NCBI RefSeq assembly: GCF_038006205.1
Contig: NZ_JBBOUU010000001.1
Span: 870,001-934,000 of the forward strand
Reading direction: 5' to 3'
DNA length: 64,000 nt
Source of the DNA: Solibacillus sp. FSL R7-0668
GTDB lineage: Bacteria > Bacillota > Bacilli > Bacillales_A > Planococcaceae
The notes below the pieces were generated by a model. That model was not told the DNA's origin. It did no database searches and saw nothing but the letters and a program-made list of their open reading frames with translations. A program made the translations under genes and the position numbers. Every line of letters begins with the position of its first letter. Within the stretch, counting starts at the first letter, position 1. Shown piece by piece: positions 35,297 to 43,756 of this stretch.

Positions 35297-35297
35297 T

Positions 35298-35347
35298 AAA
35301 AAGCTTTTGTGTTAGAGGGACGACCCTTCATACACAAAAGCTTTTTT
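35298..35347. terminator. Bidirectional terminator between coaD and ylbJ
   Basis: Stem AAAAGCTTTTGTGT...ACACAAAAGCTTTT separating convergent genes. Confidence 0.85.
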
Positions 35348-36188
35348 ACATGAAGAAAAGTGCAAACAGGATCGGGATACAAAGACTATAAAGTGCCCGT
35401 ATTATAAAATAGGGGCGCAGTGGAATTTGCGCTGTTCGTGCAATGACCACTACTTGTAGGTGAATGCTAAAGCTCTGTGTTGTAAGAAGAACGACACTAA
35501 AAAATAGGAGCCACTTTCCATACAGATGCTGTTGAAGCATCGCTAGTCCATTCGTCATTTCTAAGGTGCCAGCTGTAAATAGCTTGAATACAGTGGGGAG
35601 GCTAGTAAACGATTCAATACTATGAATGACAACATGATAAATGGTTGTAAAAAAAATTAACGTAATCGCCACTGTTAGGATGGTCGGTGCACTATCGCGT
35701 ATACTATTCGAAAATGGTGTTGTTTCTTTGATAGGCGCTACGGTTTGAACGCCATCCTTTGCTACAAGACGATAAACGACGAGTAACAAGCAAAGTGAAA
35801 AGCTATGTATTAACAATAAATATTGCCAGCTAAACGTAGTAGATTGCAGTAAGTCCTGTCCAACAAAGCCAAATAGAAATAACGGACTGGGGCTATGACA
35901 AATTCCGAGCATTAATGCTGCCTGACGCTTTGTAAATACTTGTTGCTTTGTGAGCTGTGTAATCGTTGCCGCTCCTGTAGGAAAGCCACCAATCGCGCTA
36001 ATAAAGTATGTTTGAAAAAAGGTGAAATAAGAGGTGCTAGAAGAAGTTGTAGTAATGCGAATGAGCCAGCTTGTTAAGATTAAATACGGTAATAAATAAG
36101 GGAAGAGAGCTTCCATAAAAAGGGTAAACCCTAAATCTACCCCTTCATGCGTTACATCAGGGAATTGTAACATTAATAAAATAAGCAA
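35346..36188 (-). CDS. ylbJ: Sporulation integral membrane protein YlbJ
   Basis: A polytopic membrane protein with the gate (nucleoside recognition) fold; in B. subtilis YlbJ is made under sigma-E and needed for spore resistance. Family parts: ALFPYLLPYLILTSW, ISAIGGFPTGA, and the C-terminal QSFSIHLQVVVIARTA. It is shorter (about 280 residues) than the B. subtilis protein but has both ends, so it is not simply truncated. The first standard start in frame is the TTG at 36188, which lacks a ribosome binding site. The frame continues to ATT codons at 36212 or 36215 behind AAAGGA, which may be the true start. A sigma-E-like promoter lies upstream. Confidence 0.85.
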   Translation of the reverse strand: MLILLMLQFPDVTHEGVDLGFTLFMEALFPYLLPYLILTSWLIRITTTSSSTSYFTFFQTYFISAIGGFPTGAATITQLTKQQVFTKRQAALMLGICHSPSPLFLFGFVGQDLLQSTTFSWQYLLLIHSFSLCLLLVVYRLVAKDGVQTVAPIKETTPFSNSIRDSAPTILTVAITLIFFTTIYHVVIHSIESFTSLPTVFKLFTAGTLEMTNGLAMLQQHLYGKWLLFFSVVLLTTQSFSIHLQVVVIARTAQIPLRPYFIIRALYSLCIPILFALFFM

Positions 36189-36265
36189 TAAGCATAAAAG
36201 GATCTTCCAAATAATACGTCATCCTTTACAATATTTTGTCATTCATTCGTTCAGATGCTACACTA

Positions 36266-36294
36266 ATTGTATGCACAAGCAATTTAAATTAGTC
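36266..36294 (-). promoter_or_regulatory. Sigma-E-like promoter for ylbJ
   Basis: On the minus strand CATACAAT (36273-36266) is a perfect sigma-E -10 box. GACTAAT (36294-36288), 14 bp upstream, is a partial -35 match (5 of 7 to the consensus KMATATT). Known sigma-E control of ylbJ in B. subtilis supports it. Confidence 0.5.
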
Positions 36295-36323
36295 TTTCAC
36301 TGATTTTGGAGGCGTTCGTATAG

Positions 36324-37373
36324 ATGAACAATAAAGCAAAAATTTCAATAGGAATCTTTTTTATTTTTTTAATGATACTATCATTTTATCGCTTGGATTA
36401 TTATATTACAAAGCCTGGTGGTACATATGATGTGAGTGATTTCTTAGCCGTTCAAAATGGTGATGTGGACGATGAGGGCGCGCTTTACATGACAACTGTT
36501 GCAATGGGACGTGCAACCCCAATATCCTATGCAATGGCAAGTATGATGGACTTTTACGACATTGTAAAAATAACGGATGTACGTCAAGAGGAAGAAGATG
36601 ACGAGGAATATAATATACGCCAATTAAAATACATGACGGATTCGCAATTTAATGCAACCTATGTCGCGTTTAATCGCGCGGAATTAGATTATCAAGTGAC
36701 CTATAAAGGGCTCTATGTCCTGAATGTATTAGCAGATGGCGCGGCAGATGGCTATTTAAAGCCAGGCGATGAAATAGTAGAAGCAGATGGCAAGCGCATC
36801 GATAGTTTAGAAACATTTCGTGACATCATTACCCCAAAAACAAAAGGGGACCAAATACGCCTTGTTGTGAAGCGCAATGACAAATTAATTGATGAAACAT
36901 TAGCTATTAAAAAAATTCCAGGTGCGGATGACCGCTATGGCATTGGCATTACCTACTCTGAAAGCAAATCGATCAAAACAGATCCAAAAGTAAATGTGAA
37001 AACAGAGGATATTGGTGGACCATCCGCGGGTCTTATGTTTACATTAGAGCTGTTAAATCAATTGGTGGATGAGGATATTACAAAGGGCTATAATATAGCA
37101 GGTACAGGTGAAATATTTGAAGATGGTACAGTAGGTCGAATTGGCGGCATTGAGAAGAAAATTGTCTCAGCACATAAAGAAAGCATGGATATTTTCTTTG
37201 CACCAGACGATGAAATTACAGAAGCGATGCTTGAGTATGACTCAAACATCGAATCTAATTATGAAACCGCAAAGAAAACGGGCGAAAAAATTAAGACAGC
37301 TATGAAAATCGTACCCGTTAAAACAGTGGATGATGCACTAAACTATTTAGAAACACTACAACCGAAAAATTAA
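36324..37373 (+). CDS. ylbL: PDZ/Lon-type serine protease YlbL (DdcP-like)
   Basis: A 349-residue membrane-anchored protease: signal anchor (about residues 7-24), PDZ domain (KGLYVLNVLADGAADGYL, then KPGDEIVEADGKRI) and a Lon-type protease domain with the catalytic Ser in GGPSAGLMF and Lys in GGIEKKIVSA. In B. subtilis YlbL (DdcP) helps degrade the cell-division inhibitor YneA after DNA damage. The ATG follows GGAGGCGTTCG. The patatin-like ylbK that precedes it in B. subtilis is absent. Its 3' end overlaps the convergent tmcAL by four bases. Confidence 0.93.
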   Translation: MNNKAKISIGIFFIFLMILSFYRLDYYITKPGGTYDVSDFLAVQNGDVDDEGALYMTTVAMGRATPISYAMASMMDFYDIVKITDVRQEEEDDEEYNIRQLKYMTDSQFNATYVAFNRAELDYQVTYKGLYVLNVLADGAADGYLKPGDEIVEADGKRIDSLETFRDIITPKTKGDQIRLVVKRNDKLIDETLAIKKIPGADDRYGIGITYSESKSIKTDPKVNVKTEDIGGPSAGLMFTLELLNQLVDEDITKGYNIAGTGEIFEDGTVGRIGGIEKKIVSAHKESMDIFFAPDDEITEAMLEYDSNIESNYETAKKTGEKIKTAMKIVPVKTVDDALNYLETLQPKN

Positions 37374-38578
37374 AACCGGATAGGCGGAGATTTATAATCT
37401 TCGTCTATTTTAATGCTTGAAAATTGTGCGACCCCTTGTTGGTACATTTGCGTCGCATGTAAATCAATGGCTAAAACCGGATCACTAATCGCAGCTACGC
37501 GACTAATTAGCGGCAATGTAAGGGATTTTTTTATCGTGGATATATACGCCTGACCTTGCTTGGTCATTCCTAAAATCCGAATATAGCTCGGTGCCTGTGT
37601 TTGATGTAATTGCTCCTTTGTGATGCCTGTATATATATGTGTCAGCATGCGCTGTAGACGAGTCCATGTATAGCGCTTTGACTTTAAGGCATTCATAAAT
37701 TCGGCGTAGCTATCACTTGCCGCCGCATGCTTGAGAAGTGAATTTTCAAGCCCCTCTGACACATCGGCATATTGCTTTAGTTGCTGCGGTGTATGGCGTA
37801 AAAGGGCATATTTTAAAAGTGGCCAAAAGCTTTCCCAGCTTGCAAATTGCCCATGAGTATGTTGCCAAATTTGCAGCTGCTCTCTACTTGCTAAAGGTAA
37901 AAACTGTGCCATCTCCTGTAAATTTTGGCCGCCAAATAAAGCTTGGCGAATACCTGTTGCACTAGCGATTTGGCTAGACGTATCAATCGCATCATGATAG
38001 CCGGCAGCAATGCGCTGAATTGTAGCAGGTTGCATTGCACACTCGAGTTGCTTCAATGCTTCAACATAGTGATAGCCTAAAATATTGTTTGGCTGTGCTA
38101 AATCGATGTATGCATTTGGAGCTTGTTGAGTAAGCTGTTCGTAGGCAATAAATAATGCCTGTGGATAGCTTTTTCCTTGTTGAACCTGTTCTTTAATGAT
38201 GCGATTATACAGGTCTTGATTAGTGTGAATGATCTCATACGTATTTAGAAAAGGAGTGATTGTACCCTGTTCGCTTCCGAAAGCAAGGTGTTTGCATTGC
38301 ATGGCCTCAAGCAATTGAACTGCACCTGATGCGAATAAAGTGGCTTGAGCCGTACTAAAAATGTACGGAAGCTCAATGACAACATCCACACCACTTTGTA
38401 ACGCCATTTTCGTGCGATACCATTTGTCTACGAGTGCGGGTTCTCCGCGTTGTAAAAACTGGCCACTCATTACGGCAACCGCGACATCGGACTTCGTTGT
38501 ACGTTTTGCCTCGGTTACATGATGGAAGTGTCCATTATGAAAAGGATTATATTCTACGACAATACCAACAGCTTGCAT
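37370..38578 (-). CDS. tmcAL: tRNA(Met) cytidine acetate ligase TmcAL
   Basis: A 402-residue nucleotidyltransferase-fold enzyme that uses acetate and ATP to make N4-acetylcytidine at the wobble base of elongator tRNA-Met. The HIGH-like motif YNPFHNGHFHHV lies at residues 10-21. GQFLQRGEPALVDKW and the AFGSEQG motif follow. Formerly YlbM. The start follows AAGGAGGAAGTTT. It is opposite to the surrounding genes and convergent with ylbL, sharing four bases at the stops. Confidence 0.94.
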   Translation of the reverse strand: MQAVGIVVEYNPFHNGHFHHVTEAKRTTKSDVAVAVMSGQFLQRGEPALVDKWYRTKMALQSGVDVVIELPYIFSTAQATLFASGAVQLLEAMQCKHLAFGSEQGTITPFLNTYEIIHTNQDLYNRIIKEQVQQGKSYPQALFIAYEQLTQQAPNAYIDLAQPNNILGYHYVEALKQLECAMQPATIQRIAAGYHDAIDTSSQIASATGIRQALFGGQNLQEMAQFLPLASREQLQIWQHTHGQFASWESFWPLLKYALLRHTPQQLKQYADVSEGLENSLLKHAAASDSYAEFMNALKSKRYTWTRLQRMLTHIYTGITKEQLHQTQAPSYIRILGMTKQGQAYISTIKKSLTLPLISRVAAISDPVLAIDLHATQMYQQGVAQFSSIKIDEDYKSPPIRF

Positions 38579-38705
38579 AAACTTCCTCCTTACGATAGAA
38601 TTATTTTTCGCTTATATTGACGAAAATTTGGTGAATGTTAGGTTTCGATATGATAGAATGTAACTTGATTATAAGCACGTTTTTAAAGAGTGACAAGAAA
38701 TTATC

Positions 38706-38734
38706 TTGACATCTTTTTTTGTACACTATATAAT
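38706..38734 (+). promoter_or_regulatory. Consensus sigma-A promoter for yceD-rpmF
   Basis: A perfect TTGACA (38706-38711) and perfect TATAAT (38729-38734) with 17-bp spacing, the strongest sigma-A match in the window, 30 bp before yceD. Confidence 0.85.
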
Positions 38735-38763
38735 CAACAGTGTTGTCTCGAGGTGATAAACGA

Positions 38764-39297
38764 ATGAAATGGTCAATTCATCAATTATCGAAGTTTCGAA
38801 AAGACGGCATGCCACTTGACCTTGTTGTTAACTTGGATGACGTTAAAAGTCGTAACGGAGATATTCGCAACGTTTCACCCGTTCATGTAAAAGGGCTATG
38901 TACTTTCGGTGCATCGCAAATGACTTGTCAATTAACGATTAGCGCTACATTGACGCTTCCGTGTGCTCGCACGTGGGAAGATGTTGAATATCCTGTGGAA
39001 ATTGAAACAGCTGAGGTATTTAGCTGGATTGATCCAGAAAACCGCGGGGATGTTGATGGCGATATCCACTTTATTGATGGAGAAGTAATTGACATGAAGC
39101 CAGTACTTGAAGAATTGATTCTTCTTGAAGTGCCAATGCAAGTATTCAAAGAGAATACCGAAGGACAAGTGCAGGGCGGTAAAGACTGGTCCTATTCAAC
39201 GGATGAAGATGTAGAAAAGGCTAAACAAGTTGACGAACCAAAAGTGGATCCAAGACTGGCTGATTTAGCTAAGTATTTTGATCAAACAGATGAATAA
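38764..39297 (+). CDS. yceD: YceD (DUF177) family protein
   Basis: A 177-residue protein of the YceD/DUF177 family (YlbN in B. subtilis), found before rpmF in most bacteria and linked to 23S rRNA or ribosome assembly. Conserved core: [21 protein letters not shown] with CARTWED; the acidic C-terminus ends near [13 protein letters not shown]. The ATG at 38764 has GAGGTG eight bases upstream; an in-frame start at 38740 lies before it. rpmF follows after 23 bp. Confidence 0.9.
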   Translation: MKWSIHQLSKFRKDGMPLDLVVNLDDVKSRNGDIRNVSPVHVKGLCTFGASQMTCQLTISATLTLPCARTWEDVEYPVEIETAEVFSWIDPENRGDVDGDIHFIDGEVIDMKPVLEELILLEVPMQVFKENTEGQVQGGKDWSYSTDEDVEKAKQVDEPKVDPRLADLAKYFDQTDE

Positions 39298-39320
39298 CTA
39301 TCTGTAAGGAGGTGCCAATA

Positions 39321-39494
39321 ATGGCTGTACCATTTAGAAGAACTTCTAAAACTGCAAAAAGAAAGCGTCGTACGCATTTCAAATTATCTGTACCTGGTAT
39401 GGTAGCTTGCCCAAACTGTGGTGAAGCTAAATTATCACACCGCGTGTGCAAAGCTTGCGGACAATACAAAGGTAAAGAAGTAGTAGCAAAATAA
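39321..39494 (+). CDS. rpmF: 50S ribosomal protein L32
   Basis: The 57-residue ribosomal protein L32 ([19 protein letters not shown] onward). It has two cysteine pairs (CPNC and CKAC), so it is the zinc-binding form. AAGGAGGTG lies eight bases upstream of the ATG at 39321. Co-transcribed with yceD from a consensus promoter and followed by a strong terminator. Confidence 0.98.
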   Translation: MAVPFRRTSKTAKRKRRTHFKLSVPGMVACPNCGEAKLSHRVCKACGQYKGKEVVAK

Positions 39495-39512
39495 TTCAGT
39501 ATTTTGCTCAGA

Positions 39513-39556
39513 TAAGACTAGTTGAGAGACCATGGCTCTTAACTAGTCTTTTTTCT
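39513..39556 (+). terminator. Terminator after rpmF
   Basis: AAGACTAGTTGAGAG...CTCTTAACTAGTCTT followed by six T. Confidence 0.9.
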
Positions 39557-39659
39557 AGTTGTCTTTCTTTTACATAAATTATTGTAAAATTATTTTTACT
39601 CGCGTAGTATTGATATTGTTAGAAAATTTAATCACTTTATAAAACAAGGGGGATGGAAG

Positions 39660-40424
39660 ATGGATTACTTAATTCAAAATGACAATGGGATTTTAACATT
39701 TACCATTAATCGTGAGGAAAAGCGTAATGCGATTAACTATGCAGTAATGGATGGCTTAAAAGAAGTGATTACATACATAAAAGAACATGATGATGTGCGC
39801 TTTTTAGTCATTACGGGAGCAGGCGAAAAATCATTTTGTTCAGGTGGGGATTTATCAGAGTTTCATAATTTAGAAACCGAGGATCAAGCATTTGGTATGC
39901 TAAGCAAAATGGCAGAAATTTTATATGAAGTAGCAACCTTACCTGTACCAACCATTGCTTTAATTAACGGTACGGCTGTAGGTGGAGGCTGTGAGATTGC
40001 AACAGCCTGTGATTTCCGTTTAATGGCCTCACATGCAAAGGCGGGCTTTATTCAAGGATCGCTTGCAATTACATCGGGCTGGGGCGGCGGTACGTATTTA
40101 TTTGAGCGCGGGCTACGTCATGACCGTGCACTAAAAATGCTCGTAGATGCCAAACCATATGATGCCCAAACATTATACGAAATTGGCTGGGCAATGCGTG
40201 TCTATATTGAAGGTACGAAAGAACAAGCATTAGCCGACTTTATTGAGCATATGGCGAAAATTCACCCTTCCGTGCATCAAGCCTATAAAGAAATTGAGCT
40301 TCGTAAATGGCGTGAACGTAATATGTATGAACGCGTGATGGAAGAGGTTCGCTTATGTGCAAAGCTTTGGGAATCAGAAGCGCATCATGAAGCGGTGCAA
40401 AATTTTTTAAACAAAAAGAAATAA
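39660..40424 (+). CDS. Enoyl-CoA hydratase/isomerase (crotonase) family protein
   Basis: A 254-residue crotonase-fold protein. The CoA oxyanion-hole motifs FCSGGDLSEF (residues 59-68) and GTAVGGGCEIATACDF are clear, with E112 as one catalytic Glu. The place of the second catalytic Glu of true hydratases reads FIQGSLAITSGWGGGT, with Gln instead of Glu, so the reaction may be another one of this superfamily (isomerase, decarboxylase or thioesterase). The start follows GGGGGATGGAAG. Downstream, after the unrelated ylbO-like gene, lie a biotin carrier and a carboxyltransferase, suggesting acyl-CoA catabolism. Confidence 0.88.
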   Translation: MDYLIQNDNGILTFTINREEKRNAINYAVMDGLKEVITYIKEHDDVRFLVITGAGEKSFCSGGDLSEFHNLETEDQAFGMLSKMAEILYEVATLPVPTIALINGTAVGGGCEIATACDFRLMASHAKAGFIQGSLAITSGWGGGTYLFERGLRHDRALKMLVDAKPYDAQTLYEIGWAMRVYIEGTKEQALADFIEHMAKIHPSVHQAYKEIELRKWRERNMYERVMEEVRLCAKLWESEAHHEAVQNFLNKKK

Positions 40425-40433
40425 GAATGATCC

Positions 40434-40469
40434 AGTTACGACGAAACTATTTTTGTCGTAACTTTTTTT
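40434..40469 (+). terminator. Terminator after the crotonase gene
   Basis: Perfect stem AGTTACGAC...GTCGTAACT followed by TTTTTT. Confidence 0.85.
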
Positions 40470-40532
40470 ATTTTAAAGTCTATTTCGACGTCACAGGCAT
40501 ATAGTAGTAAAAAATATGAGGTGGTGCATGAA

Positions 40533-40916
40533 GTGGGACAAAAAAGACGAAAAGATCAATGGACAGTTGCAGATGATGAAAAGTTAGCGGAAATTGTGAT
40601 TCATAGTGTACAAAATGGTCGAACACAGCTAGAGGCGTTTGAGCAAGCGGCACAGGCGTTAAATCGTACGAAGCAGGCGTGTGGGTTTAGATGGAATAAA
40701 ACACTACGTACTCAATACGGACAAGTGTTAAATAGTGTAAGAAAGCGCCCGAAACAGCTCATGCGTAGTCATTTGAAATTGGCATTAACAAGCTTTGAGG
40801 AATTAACAGAGGCGTACAATGTATTAGAGATGAAATATTCCGAGCTACAATCGGATTATGACAAAATGCAAAAATGGCTGCAACAGGGTTCTGTTTATAT
40901 GAAAGAAAAAGGATAA
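40533..40916 (+). CDS. ylbO: RsfA/YlbO-type transcriptional regulator
   Basis: A 127-residue Myb/SANT-like DNA-binding protein of the RsfA family; RsfA tunes sigma-F prespore genes in B. subtilis and YlbO is its sigma-E-controlled paralogue. The DNA-binding part is RRKDQWTVADDEKLAEIV with AAQALNRTKQACGFRWNKTLR; a coiled coil (YNVLEMKYSELQSDYDKM) forms the end. The GTG at 40533 is chosen because GAGGTGG lies eight bases upstream; GTGs at 40521 and 40524 fall within that site. Position after rpmF agrees with ylbO. Confidence 0.85.
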   Translation: MGQKRRKDQWTVADDEKLAEIVIHSVQNGRTQLEAFEQAAQALNRTKQACGFRWNKTLRTQYGQVLNSVRKRPKQLMRSHLKLALTSFEELTEAYNVLEMKYSELQSDYDKMQKWLQQGSVYMKEKG

Positions 40917-41034
40917 GGCAGAAAAAAAGATATTATACGAGAAAATATTTGTAATTAAATTTACAGCTAGCTTACAATGGTATTAGTAAGTCTGCGTGAA
41001 ATTACGCAAATATCTTTCTAAGGGGGCAAATTTT

Positions 41035-41247
41035 ATGGCACAAATAAAAGCACAAATGGCAGGTACTGTTTTTGAGGTGAGTGTAAAAGAGGGAGATAGC
41101 GTAACAAAGGGGCAAACATTAATTATTTTAGAATCCATGAAAATGGAGATTGCGCATGATGCAGAAGAGGATGGCGCCGTTGCAAAAGTGAATGTTACTG
41201 AAGGAGATTTTGTAGAAGAGCATGATGTATTAGTAGAATTAGTGTAA
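41035..41247 (+). CDS. Biotin/lipoyl carrier protein (acyl-CoA carboxylase BCCP-like)
   Basis: A 70-residue stand-alone biotinyl domain. The biotinylation motif ESMKMEIAHDAEEDG is present, with Met-Lys-Met as in biotin carriers, not the DKA of lipoyl domains. The ATG at 41035 follows AAGGGGGCAAAT; a longer frame lacks a start signal. It is 17 bp before the carboxyltransferase, so they form one operon and should be partners. Resembles YngHB of the B. subtilis leucine-catabolism cluster. A biotin carboxylase gene is not next to it. Confidence 0.9.
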   Translation: MAQIKAQMAGTVFEVSVKEGDSVTKGQTLIILESMKMEIAHDAEEDGAVAKVNVTEGDFVEEHDVLVELV

Positions 41248-41264
41248 GTGACGGGGGAATAGAC

Positions 41265-42800
41265 ATGCATACAAATTATAAAGAGCACTTACAGCAAAAA
41301 ATCGAAACTATTTATGCAGGTGGCGCTCCGAAATATCATGAAAAATTAAACGAAACGAATAAATTATTTGTACGAGATCGATTAGCGTTATTATTTGATG
41401 ATGGCCTCTATGAAGAGGATGCACGTTTCGCAAATTGCGCAGCAGATGATTTGCCTGCAGATGGCGTCGTAACCGCAATCGGACAAATCGACGGGCAAAC
41501 GGTATGTGTCATGGCAAATGATTCGACGGTAAAAGCGGGTTCTTGGGGCTCGCGTACTGTTGAAAAAATTATTCGTATTCAAGAAACGGCCGAAAAATTA
41601 CAAGTACCTATGCTGTATTTAGTGGACTCAGCCGGTGCGCGAATTACCGATCAATTAGAGATGTTTCCGGGACGTCGAGGAGCGGGACGCATTTTTCATA
41701 ACCAAGTACGCATGAGTGGTGCAGTTCCGCAAATTTGTATTTTATTTGGTCCATCTGCTGCAGGTGGCGCGTATATTCCTGCCTTTTGCGATATCGTCAT
41801 TATGGTGGAGGGTAATGCGTCAATGTATTTAGGCTCCCCGCGTATGGCGGAAAAAGTAATTGGGGAAAAGGTGTCGCTTGAAGAAATGGGCGGCGCACGC
41901 ATGCATTGTACGGTAAGTGGCTGTGGGGACGTACTTGCTGAAACGGAAGAACAGGCAATCCGGGAAGCACAGCGTTATATTAGCTATTTTCCAGCGAACT
42001 TTGCAGAGTTCCCACCTTCAGAAGAGCCGAAAGCACCAGTTGTGGGTCGCACGCTAGAAGAAATTGTCCCTGAAAATCAAAATGCGCCGTTTGATATGTA
42101 TGAAGCAATCGAGCAATTGATTGACGAGGCAAGCTTTTTTGAGATAAAGAAGCTATTTGCACCCGAGATAATTACTGGACTGGCACGCATCGATGGGCAA
42201 GTTGTCGGGATCATTGCGAACCAGCCTAAAGTGAAAGGGGGCGTGCTATTTGTTGATTCCGCGGACAAAGCAGCGAAGTTTATTACATTGTGTGACGCCT
42301 TTTCGATTCCTTTATTATTTTTAGCGGATGTGCCGGGCTTTATGATTGGCACAAAAGTAGAAAAAGCAGGGATTATTCGTCATGGGGCTAAATTTATTTC
42401 CGCGATGAGTGCAGCAACTGTACCGAAAATTTCAGTCATTGTTCGGAAAGCATACGGAGCGGGGCTATATGCGATGTGTGGTCCTGCATTTGAGCCAGAT
42501 GCAGTAATCGCATTACCAACAGCTCAAATTGCCGTTATGGGTCCTGAGGCGGCTGTGAATGCCGTGTATTCAAATAAAATTGAAGCGATAGAAGACCCGA
42601 AAGAGCGCATGCAGTTTGTAAAACAAAAAATCGAGGCGTACAAGGAAGAAATCAATTTATACAAGCTAGCATCAGAAATGGTCATTGATGATATCGTAGC
42701 GCCGAATGAACTGCGAAGTGTATTAATTCAACGTTTTCACCATTACAATTCCAAACAAATGGTGTTACCATATCGAAAACATCCAGTATATCCAGTATAA
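41265..42800 (+). CDS. Acyl-CoA carboxylase carboxyltransferase subunit
   Basis: A 511-residue carboxyltransferase of the PccB/MccB/MmdA family that moves CO2 from biotin to an acyl-CoA. The N-terminal crotonase half shows FVRDRLALLFDDG, LVDSAGARI, FGPSAAGGAYIPA and EMGGARMHCTVSGCGD. The C-terminal half shows FLADVPGFMIGTKVEKAGIIRHGAK and AYGAGLYAMCG. The start ATG follows GGGGGAATAGAC. The closest role by context is a methylcrotonyl- or propionyl-type carboxylase (B. subtilis YngE). The substrate cannot be read from the sequence. Without a local biotin carboxylase, a decarboxylase role as in MmdA is an alternative. Confidence 0.9.
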   Translation: MHTNYKEHLQQKIETIYAGGAPKYHEKLNETNKLFVRDRLALLFDDGLYEEDARFANCAADDLPADGVVTAIGQIDGQTVCVMANDSTVKAGSWGSRTVEKIIRIQETAEKLQVPMLYLVDSAGARITDQLEMFPGRRGAGRIFHNQVRMSGAVPQICILFGPSAAGGAYIPAFCDIVIMVEGNASMYLGSPRMAEKVIGEKVSLEEMGGARMHCTVSGCGDVLAETEEQAIREAQRYISYFPANFAEFPPSEEPKAPVVGRTLEEIVPENQNAPFDMYEAIEQLIDEASFFEIKKLFAPEIITGLARIDGQVVGIIANQPKVKGGVLFVDSADKAAKFITLCDAFSIPLLFLADVPGFMIGTKVEKAGIIRHGAKFISAMSAATVPKISVIVRKAYGAGLYAMCGPAFEPDAVIALPTAQIAVMGPEAAVNAVYSNKIEAIEDPKERMQFVKQKIEAYKEEINLYKLASEMVIDDIVAPNELRSVLIQRFHHYNSKQMVLPYRKHPVYPV

Positions 42801-42811
42801 TAAAGTAAGCT

Positions 42812-42843
42812 AAAGGTCTGTCTTGAAGGCAGACCTTTTTAAT
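42812..42843 (+). terminator. Terminator after the carboxyltransferase gene
   Basis: AAAGGTCTGTC-TTGAA-GGCAGACCTTT followed by T. Confidence 0.85.
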
Positions 42844-42868
42844 TCGAAATTAATTTGAGGTATAATAG

Positions 42869-43756
42869 ATGCGTATTGAAATTATTGGAGCCGGTGCAGT
42901 AGGGTTAATCATTGCTAGTTATTTAATTGAGCAGCAAGTAGAGGTCACTTTAGTGAAGCGCCAGCAATGCAAAAAGGAGCAAAGTATCGCTCGAATCAAT
43001 TTAGACGGAAGCTTGAAAACGAATTTACAAGCTTCAGTAGCGACTCGCCCTTCAAATAAGGCGGATTTAATCATTGTGGCGGTCAAGTACGGTCAATTAC
43101 AAGAGTTATATCCAATATTGGCGGAGATGCCGGTGAGTAGCCCGATACTATTCGTTCAAAACGGACTGGCTCATTTTGACGAAGCTTTGCAATTACCGCA
43201 GCAAAACATCGCGTTTAGTTCTATTCGATTTGGTGCGCAAAAATTAGAGGAATTCCATGTTGCGCATAAAGGAATAGGAGAGATGAAAATTGCGGTAGCA
43301 CGAGGAGATTCTGCGCTATTTACAATGTTACAAAAGTTTTCAAGCGGTAATTTCCCGATTGATTTTGAGCAGGATGCCGAAATAATGCTACTAGAAAAGG
43401 CGCTGTTAAATTGCTTTATTAATCCGCTAACAGCCATTTTACAAGTGAACAACGGACAATTAATATCTGAAAACAATGCTTTTCAATTATTAAAAAATTT
43501 ATATAATGAAATAATGGCGGTATTTCCACATTATGAAAAAATCATTCAATTTGAGCAAGTTGTAGCATTATGTAACAAAACAGCTGCAAACACCTCATCT
43601 ATGTTGGCAGATCGCTTAGCGGGTAGAAAAACTGAAGTTGATACAATTGTAGCACCGTTTTTGAAGAAAGCTGCATTGCAAAATCAACGGATGCCGGTGT
43701 TGCAAACCATCTACTTGCTTGTCAAAGCCTTTGAGGAGAGCGGTGAAAAAATGTGA
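42869..43756 (+). CDS. panE: 2-dehydropantoate 2-reductase family protein
   Basis: A 295-residue NADPH-dependent ketopantoate reductase family member (YlbQ in B. subtilis), giving pantoate for pantothenate and CoA synthesis. The Rossmann motif IIGAGAVGLIIASYL is at the N-terminus; FVQNGLAHFDEAL and the catalytic-lysine block EKALLNCFINPLTAIL are as in the family. The ATG has TTTGAGGTATAATAG upstream. Its stop overlaps the next start by four bases (GTGA), so the pair is coupled. Confidence 0.9.
   Translation: MRIEIIGAGAVGLIIASYLIEQQVEVTLVKRQQCKKEQSIARINLDGSLKTNLQASVATRPSNKADLIIVAVKYGQLQELYPILAEMPVSSPILFVQNGLAHFDEALQLPQQNIAFSSIRFGAQKLEEFHVAHKGIGEMKIAVARGDSALFTMLQKFSSGNFPIDFEQDAEIMLLEKALLNCFINPLTAILQVNNGQLISENNAFQLLKNLYNEIMAVFPHYEKIIQFEQVVALCNKTAANTSSMLADRLAGRKTEVDTIVAPFLKKAALQNQRMPVLQTIYLLVKAFEESGEKM

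Noticed and set aside
35346-36188. ylbJ as a truncated pseudogene
   Set aside because: Both the N-terminal gate motif and the C-terminal family end are present and the frame is intact; it is merely shorter.
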